From: Nitrosomonas halophila
Lineage (GTDB): Bacteria; Pseudomonadota; Gammaproteobacteria; Burkholderiales; Nitrosomonadaceae
DNA: 34,260 nucleotides
NCBI RefSeq assembly: GCF_900107165.1
Contig: NZ_FNOY01000027.1
Span: 1 to 34,260 of the forward strand
Direction: 5' to 3'
Part shown: one piece after another, positions 18,696 through 26,618 of the stretch
How the letters are laid out: each line of letters starts with the position of its first letter
Numbering within the stretch: position 1 is the stretch's first letter
Notes under the pieces: generated by a model
What the model was told of the DNA's origin: nothing
The model's database searches: none
What the model saw: the letters and a program-made list of their open reading frames with translations, nothing else
Program-made: the position numbers and the translations under genes

Positions 18696-19591
18696 AAATT
18701 TTACTCTTCGGAAAGAATGGCCAGGTCGGATGGGAGCTGCAACGCAGCCTGGCCCCGCTGGGTGAAGTGGTCGCACTGGGCAAAATGGATCATGCGCATT
18801 GCGGCGATCTGACTGACCAGGTAGGCATTGCCCGGACACTGCAGGCCATTCAACCCGACATCATCATTAACGCTGCGGCCTACACCGCCGTAGACAAAGC
18901 AGAAAGCGAAACGGATCTGGCGTATCGCATCAATGCCGAGGGGCCCGGCCTCTTGGCACAACAAGCCAGACGCCTTGGCGCATGGCTGATCCATTATTCC
19001 ACAGACTATGTGTTTGACGGCAAGGGAAATCGCCCCTGGACAGAAGCCGATCCCACCTCACCGGTCAATGTCTATGGATTAAGCAAGCGCCAGGGAGAGG
19101 AACTGATCCAGCAAGCAGGCTGCAAGCACATCATCTTGCGTACCAGCTGGGTATACGCTGCCCAGGGGCAGAACTTTGCCAAAACCATCTTGCGTCTGGC
19201 GCGCGAACGCACGCAATTAACGGTCATCGACGACCAGATCGGCGCGCCTACCGGTGCGGAATTGCTGGCGGATGTCACGGCACAGATTGTCCCGCGACTT
19301 CATCAACAACCGGAATTATCGGGTTTGTATCATGTGGCGGCAAACGGTGAGGCTTCCTGGTACAGCTATGCCTGTTTTGTATTGGATTTCTGCCGCGAGC
19401 ACCGTCTGCCAATCAAAGTGCAACCCGATGCGATCATTCCCGTTCAGACCGAAGCCTTTGCCGCCGCAGCCAAGCGCCCGCTCAACTCGCGCCTCAATAC
19501 GGAAAAATTCCGCCGCACCTTCGAGCTGCACTTGCCGCCCTGGCAAACCGGGGTCACTCGCATGCTGACCGAACTGCTCCCGTCACGATAA
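18692..19591 (+). CDS. rfbD: dTDP-4-dehydrorhamnose reductase
   Basis: RmlD performs the last step of dTDP-L-rhamnose synthesis, reducing the 4-keto sugar with NADPH. The 299-residue protein has GKNGQVG (7-13) for the cofactor, INAAAYTAVDKAE, STDYVFDG (103-110) and the catalytic YGLSK (Y128, K132). ILRTSWVY and TVIDDQIGAPT are further family marks. It starts with GTG at 18692, and that GTGA overlaps the TGA of rfbB. The usual partner gene rmlA or rmlC does not follow; the next gene converges from the other strand after only 28 bp. Confidence 0.95.
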   Translation: MKILLFGKNGQVGWELQRSLAPLGEVVALGKMDHAHCGDLTDQVGIARTLQAIQPDIIINAAAYTAVDKAESETDLAYRINAEGPGLLAQQARRLGAWLIHYSTDYVFDGKGNRPWTEADPTSPVNVYGLSKRQGEELIQQAGCKHIILRTSWVYAAQGQNFAKTILRLARERTQLTVIDDQIGAPTGAELLADVTAQIVPRLHQQPELSGLYHVAANGEASWYSYACFVLDFCREHRLPIKVQPDAIIPVQTEAFAAAAKRPLNSRLNTEKFRRTFELHLPPWQTGVTRMLTELLPSR

Positions 19592-19619
19592 ACCGAATGG
19601 CCTGATTTTCTCTATCGCT

Positions 19620-20576
19620 CTATCGCAGGCGCAGTTCTCCACTGGTTTCAGCCAGTAAGCTGGAGGCCACAACCCGGCCAAAGCGTCTGGTAAAGCGCTC
19701 CATCAACCCTTCCTGCGCAGTGAAGTCAACGATACGCTCGGCCTGAATGATTTCCCGGGCAACATAGTCAGTACTGCCGAGCGCATCGACCAAGCCCAAT
19801 TCGATGCCTTGCTCGCCGGTCCAGATCATACCGCTAAAAATATCGGGGTGATCCTTTAAACGGTCGCCCCTTCCCTTCTGCACCACCTGAATAAATTGCT
19901 GATGAATCTCCTGCAGCATGGACTGGGCATGTTCTCTCTGTCTGGGATTGGCAGGCAGGAAAGGGTCGAGAAATCCTTTATTTTCTCCAGCTGTCAGCAA
20001 ACGGCGCTCAACGCCCAGTTTTTCGAGTGTGCCGGTGAAACCGAACCCATCCATGATCACGCCGACCGAACCGACAATACTCGCCTTGTCCGCAAAAATT
20101 TTGTCCGCCGCAACCGCCACATAATAGCCGCCTGACGCACAGATATCCTCGACGACCGCATATACTGGAATTTCCGGATAAAGCACACGCAACCTGACAA
20201 TTTCATCATTGATCAATCCAGCCTGAACCGGGCTGCCACCTGGGCTGTTGATCCGCAGGATAACACCGGCAGTATTGCGATCCTTGAATGCTTTTTTCAG
20301 GCTGGTTTTGATATTATCTGCGCTGTTCAAGCTATCAGGCGTAATCTCGCCGCGCAAATCGACCATTGCCGTATGCTTATCAGTCACGCGCACGGTTTCG
20401 GTATCGAGCCAGCCCAACCCCCAAAAAAGCAGGATGAACAAGTAGGAAAAGGTCAGTAAACGAAAAAAAATGCTCCAGAGACGTGCCCGGCGTTGCTCTC
20501 TCAAGGAAGTAAACACCAATTTCTGCAGCGTTTCTTTTTCCCATTGATCCTTATTCGAATTGTCTGAGTCAGTCAT
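19620..20576 (-). CDS. sppA: Signal peptide peptidase SppA-type S49 protease
   Basis: A 318-residue membrane-anchored S49 serine protease of the short, single-domain SppA type. Such enzymes degrade cleaved signal peptides in the membrane with a Ser-Lys dyad. One N-terminal transmembrane helix (about 35-55) is followed by DLRGEI, RINSPGGSP, the nucleophile segment DICASGGYYVAVAADKI and SIVGSVGVI. The general-base Lys should lie in or near ADKASIVGSVGV. The start is set at the ATG 20576; an upstream in-frame TTG at 20615 would add 13 residues without a recognisable feature. The gene converges with rfbD and follows the OmpA-like lipoprotein gene. Confidence 0.9.
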   Translation of the reverse strand: MTDSDNSNKDQWEKETLQKLVFTSLREQRRARLWSIFFRLLTFSYLFILLFWGLGWLDTETVRVTDKHTAMVDLRGEITPDSLNSADNIKTSLKKAFKDRNTAGVILRINSPGGSPVQAGLINDEIVRLRVLYPEIPVYAVVEDICASGGYYVAVAADKIFADKASIVGSVGVIMDGFGFTGTLEKLGVERRLLTAGENKGFLDPFLPANPRQREHAQSMLQEIHQQFIQVVQKGRGDRLKDHPDIFSGMIWTGEQGIELGLVDALGSTDYVAREIIQAERIVDFTAQEGLMERFTRRFGRVVASSLLAETSGELRLR

Positions 20577-20623
20577 AAGCGTAAAACATTCATCTTTAAA
20601 ATTCAGTCGGCCCAAAAACCCGA

Positions 20624-21277
20624 TCAGTAGTTAGGCGCTTCGTTAACAAAAATTTCAACCCGTCGATTTCTGGCACGATTGGCTGGCGTATCGTTCGGTG
20701 CGACGGGTTGATAGGAGCCACGGCCATCGACCTGGATACGCTGATTGGGCACCCCCCGGCTGACCAGATAATCGCGGGTACTGCCCGCACGGTTGAAAGA
20801 TAACGGATTGTTGACGGCATCGGTGCCGGTGCTATCGGTGTGGCCAATAATCGTGACTTGCGTGCCGGGATTATTCAGTAGGCTGGTGGCGAAGCTGTCC
20901 AGAATTGGTTGAAAATTCGGCTTGATGCGGGCGCTGCCAGTATCGAACGAGATATCGCTGGGAATATTCAGCATCAAACGATTATCCGGTGTCTGCGACA
21001 CCATGACGCCCGTGCCCGCTGTCGCAGCTGCCATTTGTCTTCTTTGTTCTTCCATGCGCTGAGACCAAAGATAACCGGCACCGGCACCCAGTGCAGCGCC
21101 TGCGCCGGCACCAATCGCGGCACCTTTTCCACCACCCGCCAGGGCACCAATCGCAGCCCCCGTACCCGCACCTATTAAAGCTCCTTGGCCAGTACCCCGT
21201 TGGGTTCCAGTCATATCAGCACAACCTGCGATCATGCATCCAGCCAATGCAACAGCCACCATTCTGATATTATTCAT
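20624..21277 (-). CDS. OmpA-family peptidoglycan-binding lipoprotein (YiaD-like)
   Basis: A 217-residue lipoprotein with a signal peptide ending in MIAGC (lipidated C19). It has a glycine-zipper region (about 30-70) with repeated GAALGAGAG, and a C-terminal OmpA-like domain (about 105-215). The domain has FDTGSARIKP, the conserved IIGHTDSTG, and the peptidoglycan-binding NRARNRRVEIFV. The layout matches YiaD/Pal-type outer-membrane anchors. A strong ribosome site (AAGGAG) precedes the ATG at 21277. Its glycine-rich domain may insert in the outer membrane; the exact role is not established. Confidence 0.9.
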   Translation of the reverse strand: MNNIRMVAVALAGCMIAGCADMTGTQRGTGQGALIGAGTGAAIGALAGGGKGAAIGAGAGAALGAGAGYLWSQRMEEQRRQMAAATAGTGVMVSQTPDNRLMLNIPSDISFDTGSARIKPNFQPILDSFATSLLNNPGTQVTIIGHTDSTGTDAVNNPLSFNRAGSTRDYLVSRGVPNQRIQVDGRGSYQPVAPNDTPANRARNRRVEIFVNEAPNY

Positions 21278-21373
21278 GGCAATACTCCTTATTATTAATT
21301 TGACACCAGATTGTACTCCAGCAGACGCAACAAAAAGGATAATCTGCCATCCGCTCCCGGCGTGTCAAGCAAA

Positions 21374-22336
21374 TCAGAGCAACGGGTGCCCGATTGGGAC
21401 AGCCGCCTGGGTCACCCACAGCAAGGATGATCCCAGCGCGATCAACAGCACGCCGCCAAACAACATCAAACCGGGAACCAGAAACAATTGCACCCCGGAC
21501 TTCATTCGATCATTCCGCTCTATCCACTTCAGCAACCGGTCCCTGAAAACGATCGTGAGATAGGCCAGCATGGCAACCGTCATCCCCGTTCCCACTCCCA
21601 TGGCCAGTGTCGCCATGATTCCAAAAATCTCGACCTGGACGACATAGGCATACATCAGCACGATCAAAGCACCGGTACATGGCCGCAACCCCATCGACAA
21701 AATGACCAATCCTCTTTGCCTGCTGTCCTGCCTGGCATCAGGCACATAGCTATGCTGACAACCGCAGGCATGTCCATGATCGGCATGAGCGTGGGCGTGA
21801 GTATGCTGTTGCTTCGGCTTTAGCTGTTTATAAAAAAACAACCAGGCACGCACGCAGATCACAGCCCCCAACAGGATAACCAGTAGATAGCTGGCCATTT
21901 CGATATTCGCTCCATATTGCTTGACGCTGGCAAGCGACAGATTCAGCAGCTGGACCAGGCTTGCAACCAGCACAATCGCAACTATCGCCTGCAGCATCGA
22001 AGCAAGAAACGAGATTTTAATTCCATGAGCAATCTGCTCGTTTTTCTGGGTACCCAAATAACCAACGATGACTGCCTTGCCATGACCTGGACCAATGGCG
22101 TGAAATACGCCATAGAGGAAACTGACCAGAATCAGACTCGTCCCGTAACGCCAGGGAGACGCTTCCACTTGAGAAATATGCGCAGTCAATCGCACATGGA
22201 GCTGTTTCTGCAAGGCCGCGATCGCGCTTGGCACTTCAGTCCAGGGGATCAGCAAGACCAGCAGTCCCACGCCCATCAACATGCCAAACCAGAGCCCATA
22301 TTTTTTTAGATGTCTACCATTAATCAAAAGGTTCAC
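21374..22336 (-). CDS. NicO-family transporter (nickel/cobalt or zinc)
   Basis: A 320-residue membrane protein of the NicO (RcnA-like) family. It has an N-terminal helix, the metal motif GVFHAIGPGHGKAVI (76-90) and a cytoplasmic or periplasmic His-rich loop at about 178-195 with eight His and two Cys. GLRPCTGALIVLM near residue 214 is a second family motif. RcnA homologues export Ni and Co, while some NicO proteins paired with a DUF1007 partner are thought to import metal. Here the DUF1007 gene overlaps by 4 bp, and a zinc-type regulon faces away from the pair. That context suggests zinc as the substrate, but Ni or Co are equally consistent with the family. Confidence 0.85.
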   Translation of the reverse strand: MNLLINGRHLKKYGLWFGMLMGVGLLVLLIPWTEVPSAIAALQKQLHVRLTAHISQVEASPWRYGTSLILVSFLYGVFHAIGPGHGKAVIVGYLGTQKNEQIAHGIKISFLASMLQAIVAIVLVASLVQLLNLSLASVKQYGANIEMASYLLVILLGAVICVRAWLFFYKQLKPKQQHTHAHAHADHGHACGCQHSYVPDARQDSRQRGLVILSMGLRPCTGALIVLMYAYVVQVEIFGIMATLAMGVGTGMTVAMLAYLTIVFRDRLLKWIERNDRMKSGVQLFLVPGLMLFGGVLLIALGSSLLWVTQAAVPIGHPLL

Positions 22337-23007
22337 CGTGATTCCCCCTGCCTTTCACACACTATCAATATTTTTTCCGCAAACGCCCGCCCCAGCCCAT
22401 CTGTATCCCGTTCAGTTTGATCGAGCGAAAAGGCATAGGCGATCAACTCCTCGGTCAGTTTCGGCAATTTGAGTTGCTTGCTGCAAGACAGATTCGAAGC
22501 CTGCCGGATCGTGACATTATCCGCATGCTCATGGCTATAAGCGATGTAATAGGTTGGATCATAAACTGACCAACTCACGGTGCTGCCTGCCAGCACCGTC
22601 GGCTGCGTCATCTGAAAATGCATGGTCAGTTCCAGAAACTCCTGCCCCTCCGCTTTGACCACTTGCAAAGCATAGTGATCCGGCGCGGGAAGCTGAAGTT
22701 CTCGCTCATTTACTAACAGCACCGAGAAATACTGATACGGCGCCAAATTCTGGATCATGCGCCGCGCCTCGAATTCGAGTGCCTTGGGAAGTGGTTGCTG
22801 CCACTCATTAACCGTTTCCGCAATCAGGATGGCTGAAAAAAAGAAATCGAACCGCCAAGTCTGATTGACCGCTATCAGCTCACCCTCATCATTTGCCACA
22901 AACTCGCTGCGCATGGTCACCCAATTGTGCGGATGTGCCCCGCAAGGCGGAATCATCGTGACCCACCCAATGCAGCAAGCAAGAATACTTTTTTGTATCA
23001 CCATCAT
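22333..23007 (-). CDS. DUF1007 periplasmic protein, partner of NicO
   Basis: A 224-residue DUF1007 (COG3683) protein with an N-terminal signal peptide, probably cleaved near A24 to expose HPHNWV. This family pattern puts metal-coordinating His near the mature N-terminus. VNQTWRFDFFFSAILIAE and YDPTYYIAY are further family marks. It likely binds metal in the periplasm and works with the NicO transporter, which starts within its last codons (ATGA overlap). The start is taken as 23007; a second ATG one codon later is equally good. Confidence 0.82.
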   Translation of the reverse strand: MMVIQKSILACCIGWVTMIPPCGAHPHNWVTMRSEFVANDEGELIAVNQTWRFDFFFSAILIAETVNEWQQPLPKALEFEARRMIQNLAPYQYFSVLLVNERELQLPAPDHYALQVVKAEGQEFLELTMHFQMTQPTVLAGSTVSWSVYDPTYYIAYSHEHADNVTIRQASNLSCSKQLKLPKLTEELIAYAFSLDQTERDTDGLGRAFAEKILIVCERQGESR

Positions 23008-23376
23008 CGCCTCATGATTTGAACATCCAGACCAGCGTACCAGTATTGAGACATATTGTTTTTTTAATTAATGAAGCGACTCCCCTCTCAGTTCATGCTT
23101 CGGCCAGGTGTGCTTTCTTGCCAACTCTTAGCAAAAACAAGCCATGGCAGTGGATGGCAATTATGCCCTGCCCTGCGACTCAACAACCGGCAACCGCGCG
23201 CAATGGCCCATCAAAAAGATCACATTCGGCCGATTAAGTTTCCCGGCATCGATCATTCACCGGGGTCAAAGCACCCCCGCTGCAAGATGAAAGCAGGCTG
23301 TATCCGGTTGGCGTCCTCCCGCCTGTCCGATGCGCAAACCGGGCATCAACTTACCCATGCTTTCTTGACATAAATA
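23008..23376. other. Divergent intergenic region of the metal island
   Basis: No supported gene; short open frames here have no family signal. It separates the minus-strand DUF1007/NicO pair from the rightward zinc-type operon. Several GC-rich inverted segments exist (for example GGGGTCAAAGCACCCCC around 23270), so folded RNA on either strand is possible. I compared it with cobalamin riboswitch features and could not assemble a core or a B12 box in proper order. Confidence 0.4.
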
Positions 23377-23396
23377 TGTTATGTTATAACATAACA
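23377..23396. promoter_or_regulatory. Zur-like operator over a promoter
   Basis: TGTTATGTTATAACATAACA is a perfect 20-bp palindrome. It closely resembles the GTTATNNTATAAC core of proteobacterial Zur boxes. It lies just after a consensus -35 TTGACA (23365-23370); TATAAC within the palindrome (23385-23390) could be a -10, although its 14-bp spacing from that -35 is short. The COG0523 gene starts 20 bp downstream, so binding here should block transcription. A Fur/Zur-family regulator gene lies in the same cluster. The palindrome is seen directly; the Zur identity is inferred. Confidence 0.8.
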
Positions 23397-23416
23397 GATA
23401 TTATTTGGAGCGACAC

Positions 23417-24661
23417 ATGTCACAACCCACCGAGCATGCCACAGCCAACATGATTTCTCCCCTCCCGCACCGCCTGCCGGTGACGGTCCTCTCGGGATTT
23501 CTGGGCGCAGGCAAAACAACTTTGCTCAATCACATCCTGTCCAATCGTGCCGGTCTGCGCGTGGCTGTGATCGTCAACGATATGAGTGAGATCAACATTG
23601 ATGGCTCGTTGATCGAACGGGAAATCTCGCTCAATCGCGCGCAACAGAAACTGATACAAATGCACAACGGCTGTATTTGCTGCACCTTGCGTGAGGATCT
23701 GTTGATCGAGGTCCAGAAGCTTGCCCAGGCACGCCAATTTGACTATCTCGTCATCGAATCCACGGGTATTTCAGAACCGTTACCCATCGCTGAAACCTTC
23801 ACCTTTGCAGACGAACATGGCGTCAGTCTCTCGGATATCTCCCGACTGGACACCATGGCGACCGTAGTCGATGCCGCGAATTTTCTCACAGATTTTGAAG
23901 AAGCCAAGACATTACAGGAAGCCGGGGAAACCCTGGGAGAAGAAGATGAACGCAGTGTCGCCGATCTATTGATCGACCAAGTCGAATTCTGCGATGTCAT
24001 CGTGATCACCAAAACCGATCTCGTATCTAAGCACGAACTCGACCGGCTGCAGAAAATCCTGCGCGCCCTCAACACCCAGGCAGAAATTCTACTGGCCAGC
24101 AACGGCCAAATCGATGTCAGCAAGCTGCTGAATACCCGCAAATTCAGTTTCGAACACGCACAACAAGCACCAGGCTGGCTCAAGGAAATGCGTGGAGAGC
24201 ATACCCCCGAGACTGAAGAGTATGGCATCGGCAGCTTCACTTACACAGCCAGAAAACCCTTTCATCCGCGTAAATTCCATGACTTTCTCCATCAACCCTG
24301 GCCGCAAGGCAAATTATTGCGTTCCAAAGGGTATTTCTGGTTAGCCAGCCGGCCGGACTACGCCGGCCAATGGAATCAGGCGGGTGGCATTGCCCGATAT
24401 GGATTTGCCGGATTGTTCTGGAGCGCCGTGCCTAGGGAGCAATGGCCCGAAAACGAGGAATATCTCGAATCGATTCATGAAAAATGGCAGCAACCATTTG
24501 GTGACCGGAGGCAAGAGCTGGTTTTTATCGGTCAACGACTTGATCGCGAAAACATTTGCCAACAGCTGGATGCATGCCTGCTGACCGACGCTGAATTACA
24601 GGCCGGTCAGGCTTATTGGTCAACGCTGGAGGACCCATTTCCAGATTGGGAGGAAGCTTAG
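23417..24661 (+). CDS. COG0523 (CobW-family) metallochaperone GTPase, copy 1
   Basis: A 414-residue G3E GTPase. COG0523 members deliver metals to target proteins, and several are induced by zinc starvation (ZigA, ZagA). The P-loop GAGKTT lies at 30-35, the metal-binding CICC at 86-89, a Walker B region IESTGISEP near 121, and the guanine-specificity ITKTDL near 198. A CobW C-terminal domain covers about 270-400. The start ATG at 23417 has GGAG 7 bp upstream; an in-frame TTG at 23405 lies before that site. The gene is directly downstream of a Zur-like palindrome, so zinc limitation should derepress it. It leads the cluster with DUF1826, zur-like, dksA2-like and a second COG0523 gene. Confidence 0.92.
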   Translation: MSQPTEHATANMISPLPHRLPVTVLSGFLGAGKTTLLNHILSNRAGLRVAVIVNDMSEINIDGSLIEREISLNRAQQKLIQMHNGCICCTLREDLLIEVQKLAQARQFDYLVIESTGISEPLPIAETFTFADEHGVSLSDISRLDTMATVVDAANFLTDFEEAKTLQEAGETLGEEDERSVADLLIDQVEFCDVIVITKTDLVSKHELDRLQKILRALNTQAEILLASNGQIDVSKLLNTRKFSFEHAQQAPGWLKEMRGEHTPETEEYGIGSFTYTARKPFHPRKFHDFLHQPWPQGKLLRSKGYFWLASRPDYAGQWNQAGGIARYGFAGLFWSAVPREQWPENEEYLESIHEKWQQPFGDRRQELVFIGQRLDRENICQQLDACLLTDAELQAGQAYWSTLEDPFPDWEEA

Positions 24662-24662
24662 C

Positions 24663-25296
24663 ATGCTGCAAACAGCCCTAACGATCGACAATCCCAACTT
24701 ACAGTCAGCCAATGATTTTATCATTGGCCATGAACCCGGCGTGCTGGCGCGCATCTATGACAAAGGCATTCAAATGTCTGTCTTCAGGCGCACACTGGAA
24801 ACAGAGGTACAACAGTATGCAAATTTTTTGCAGCGGGAACAGATTGGCTTTCAATTGACAAAATGCGTAAGCTTGCACCAGGTGGAATCCCTGCTGGCAA
24901 CATCGCTACCCCGGCATGGCGCCAGACACCACTTCATACAAGATGTCTCGAATATAGTGGACATGTTTGCCTGCCTGCCTGTTTGGACTGGAAACCGTTG
25001 GTCTCAGATTGCATGTACTGAACAAAACCATGTGCCCACGCTTTCATATCGATCAAGTCCCCTGCCGGTTGATCACGACCTATGCCGGCCAGGGTACCGA
25101 ATGGTTGGCGCGCAACGATGATTTGTCGCCCCGAACAGATAACGTACACATGTTGCTGGCTGGCGAAGTCGCCCTGCTCAAGGGCAAAGCCTGGATAGCC
25201 AACCAGGACCGCGGCGCCATTCATCGCTCACCCGCGTTGCAGCCTCAGGAAAGCCGGGTATTGCTGACGCTGGACTGGGCCGAATCCAGTGCCTGA
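24663..25296 (+). pseudogene. DUF1826 family gene, broken by a 4-bp expansion
   Basis: Two reading frames together make a DUF1826-like protein of about 209 residues. The first frame runs from ATG 24663 to the segment DVSNIVDMFACL and then goes out of frame. The second resumes as ACLFGLETVGLRLHVLNKTMCPRFHIDQVPCRLITTY..GTEWL and ends at 25296. At the junction GCCT is present three times (24969-24980). With two copies the frame reads MFACLFGL without a break, so one extra unit explains the shift. DUF1826 genes tend to sit next to COG0523 genes; their function is unknown. The ATG follows the COG0523 stop by one base, so the genes were co-translated. A sequencing error cannot be excluded. Confidence 0.85.
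24969..24980 (+). repeat. GCCT triplicate at the DUF1826 frameshift
   Basis: Three tandem GCCT units. Removing one restores the DUF1826 reading frame. Three units is too short for efficient phase variation, so a single slippage event is the simplest explanation. Confidence 0.85.
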
Positions 25297-25500
25297 TCAA
25301 GCATGCCAGCTTCGCCAAGCATAGTACAAGACACTGCACACCACAGCGCCGATACAATGACAAATCGTGAATCAGTGGTCAAGGTCTATATACTTAGGAG
25401 TCGCTCATAAATAACTGTAACACTTATTCCTTCACGGCTCCTTACAAGCATTTATCATCAGCTGCCAGTGGCATAGACAGGCATTGCCAGCCAAATAAAC

Positions 25501-25517
25501 AATCTGCCCAGCAGATT
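25501..25517 (+). promoter_or_regulatory. Hairpin with T-rich tail before the zur-like gene
   Basis: AATCTGC (25501-25507) pairs perfectly with GCAGATT (25511-25517) around CCA and is followed by ATATTTTTA. It sits 24 bp before the regulator's ATG and just upstream of its ribosome site (GGAG, 25528-25531). It could be a small terminator ending the upstream transcript or an attenuator of the regulator gene. Confidence 0.45.
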
Positions 25518-25541
25518 ATATTTTTATGGAGATCAGACGAT

Positions 25542-26006
25542 ATGTCTGCGGATATCGATCAAATTATCAGGAAGACTGAAGAGATCTGTATATCAACCGG
25601 CGTCAAGCTCACGCCCAAACGCAAACACACGCTTCTGGTGCTGCTGACTGCATCAGTGCCACTCTCGGCCTACGAAATTGCCGAGCAATACAAAATAAAA
25701 TTCAACGAAACGCTGCCGGTCATGTCCGTCTACCGAATCATGAATTTCCTGATTCAGGAGAAACTGGTGCATAAGCTGGAAACAGCCAATCGTTATGTGG
25801 CCTGTGCACATATTACCTGCGATCACCCACACGAAATTCCGCAGTTCTTGATTTGCGACCGCTGCCACACTGTCAAGGAAGTCGGCATCAAGAAGCGCAT
25901 CATTTCCGAATTGAAGCACAGCATAGAGCATACCGGTTTCACCCTGTCCAGCCATCAACTGGAATTGCATGGCCTGTGCGAACAATGTCGCGGCCATACG
26001 CTGTGA
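25542..26006 (+). CDS. zur: Fur-family regulator, probably Zur
   Basis: A 154-residue Fur-superfamily repressor. The N-terminal winged helix includes LSAYEIAEQY and the recognition helix VMSVYRIMNFL. The dimerisation domain carries the structural zinc cysteines C105 and C108 (ICDRC) and C146 and C149 (GLCEQC), and C88, H90, C93 and H95 form a metal-site cluster (CAHITCDH). The N-terminus and these cysteines resemble Zur more than Fur. Its position among COG0523 and DksA2-like genes, and the Zur-like palindrome at 23377, support zinc-responsive repression. The start at 25542 has a GGAG ribosome site. The Zur name is an inference from context and motifs. Confidence 0.82.
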   Translation: MSADIDQIIRKTEEICISTGVKLTPKRKHTLLVLLTASVPLSAYEIAEQYKIKFNETLPVMSVYRIMNFLIQEKLVHKLETANRYVACAHITCDHPHEIPQFLICDRCHTVKEVGIKKRIISELKHSIEHTGFTLSSHQLELHGLCEQCRGHTL

Positions 26007-26171
26007 CTGGAATGCATTTTCCGCCCGGAAACAAACATGCCCATAAGATTTGAAGATTGGCGACACCGCACCGCTGACGCATGAAAACTGACGAGAGATT
26101 TTCCTGAATTTCAACCAGTCTGTCTTGAACAAATGCCAGCAAGCCCAGCAAACCAGCAAGGAGATCCGGCA

Positions 26172-26618
26172 ATGAGCAATAATGCTGCAGCCGACAAACC
26201 CGAGATATCCACAGCGCCTCCTCGTAAATCGCTACAGGATGTGCCAACCGGCGAATACATGTGCGCCGAGCAACTTGCCTTTTTCCGGGAAATTCTGGAA
26301 AGCGAACAACGCAGCTTGCTTGATAATGCCCGACAAACACTGACGACCATACAGCATACCGAAACCGACCCGGACCCCAACGATCGCGCCAGCTCCGAAG
26401 AGAAATATCTGCTGGAATTCCGGGTCAGAGATCGCGAGCGCAAGCTGCTCAAGAAAATCGATGAGGCTCTGGCCCGAATCGAGACAGGTGAATATGGCTG
26501 GTGCCAGGAAACCGGCGAGCCGATCGGTATTCCCAGATTGCTGGCCCGCCCGACTGCCAGTCTCTGCCTCGAAGCCCAAGAACGTCGCGAACTGAAGCAC
26601 CGCCAATATGACCACTGA
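26172..26618 (+). CDS. dksA2: DksA2-type transcription factor lacking two zinc cysteines
   Basis: A 148-residue DksA/TraR protein. DksA acts with ppGpp in the secondary channel of RNA polymerase to repress stable RNA genes. The coiled-coil (about 35-105) carries the tip motif DPNDRA (68-73), with the catalytic-type Asp residues D68 and D71. The zinc-finger region has C111 and C132, but positions of the second and fourth cysteines are T114 and A135. P. aeruginosa DksA2 shows the same two substitutions and works without zinc. This paralogue would therefore replace zinc-bearing DksA during zinc starvation, in line with its neighbours. AAGGAG precedes the ATG at 26172. Its last codons overlap the next GTPase gene by 11 bp. 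Confidence 0.88.
   Translation: MSNNAAADKPEISTAPPRKSLQDVPTGEYMCAEQLAFFREILESEQRSLLDNARQTLTTIQHTETDPDPNDRASSEEKYLLEFRVRDRERKLLKKIDEALARIETGEYGWCQETGEPIGIPRLLARPTASLCLEAQERRELKHRQYDH

Noticed and set aside
23041-23340. Possible cobalamin riboswitch before DUF1007/NicO on the minus strand
   Set aside because: Isolated similarities to the core (GGTG, CCGGGAA) and to a B12-box-like stretch are in the wrong order, and the GCCACTG element was not found in a workable position.
24967-25296. Second half of DUF1826 as a separate gene
   Set aside because: Its apparent start is a TTG inside a conserved segment, and both halves join perfectly when one GCCT unit is removed.
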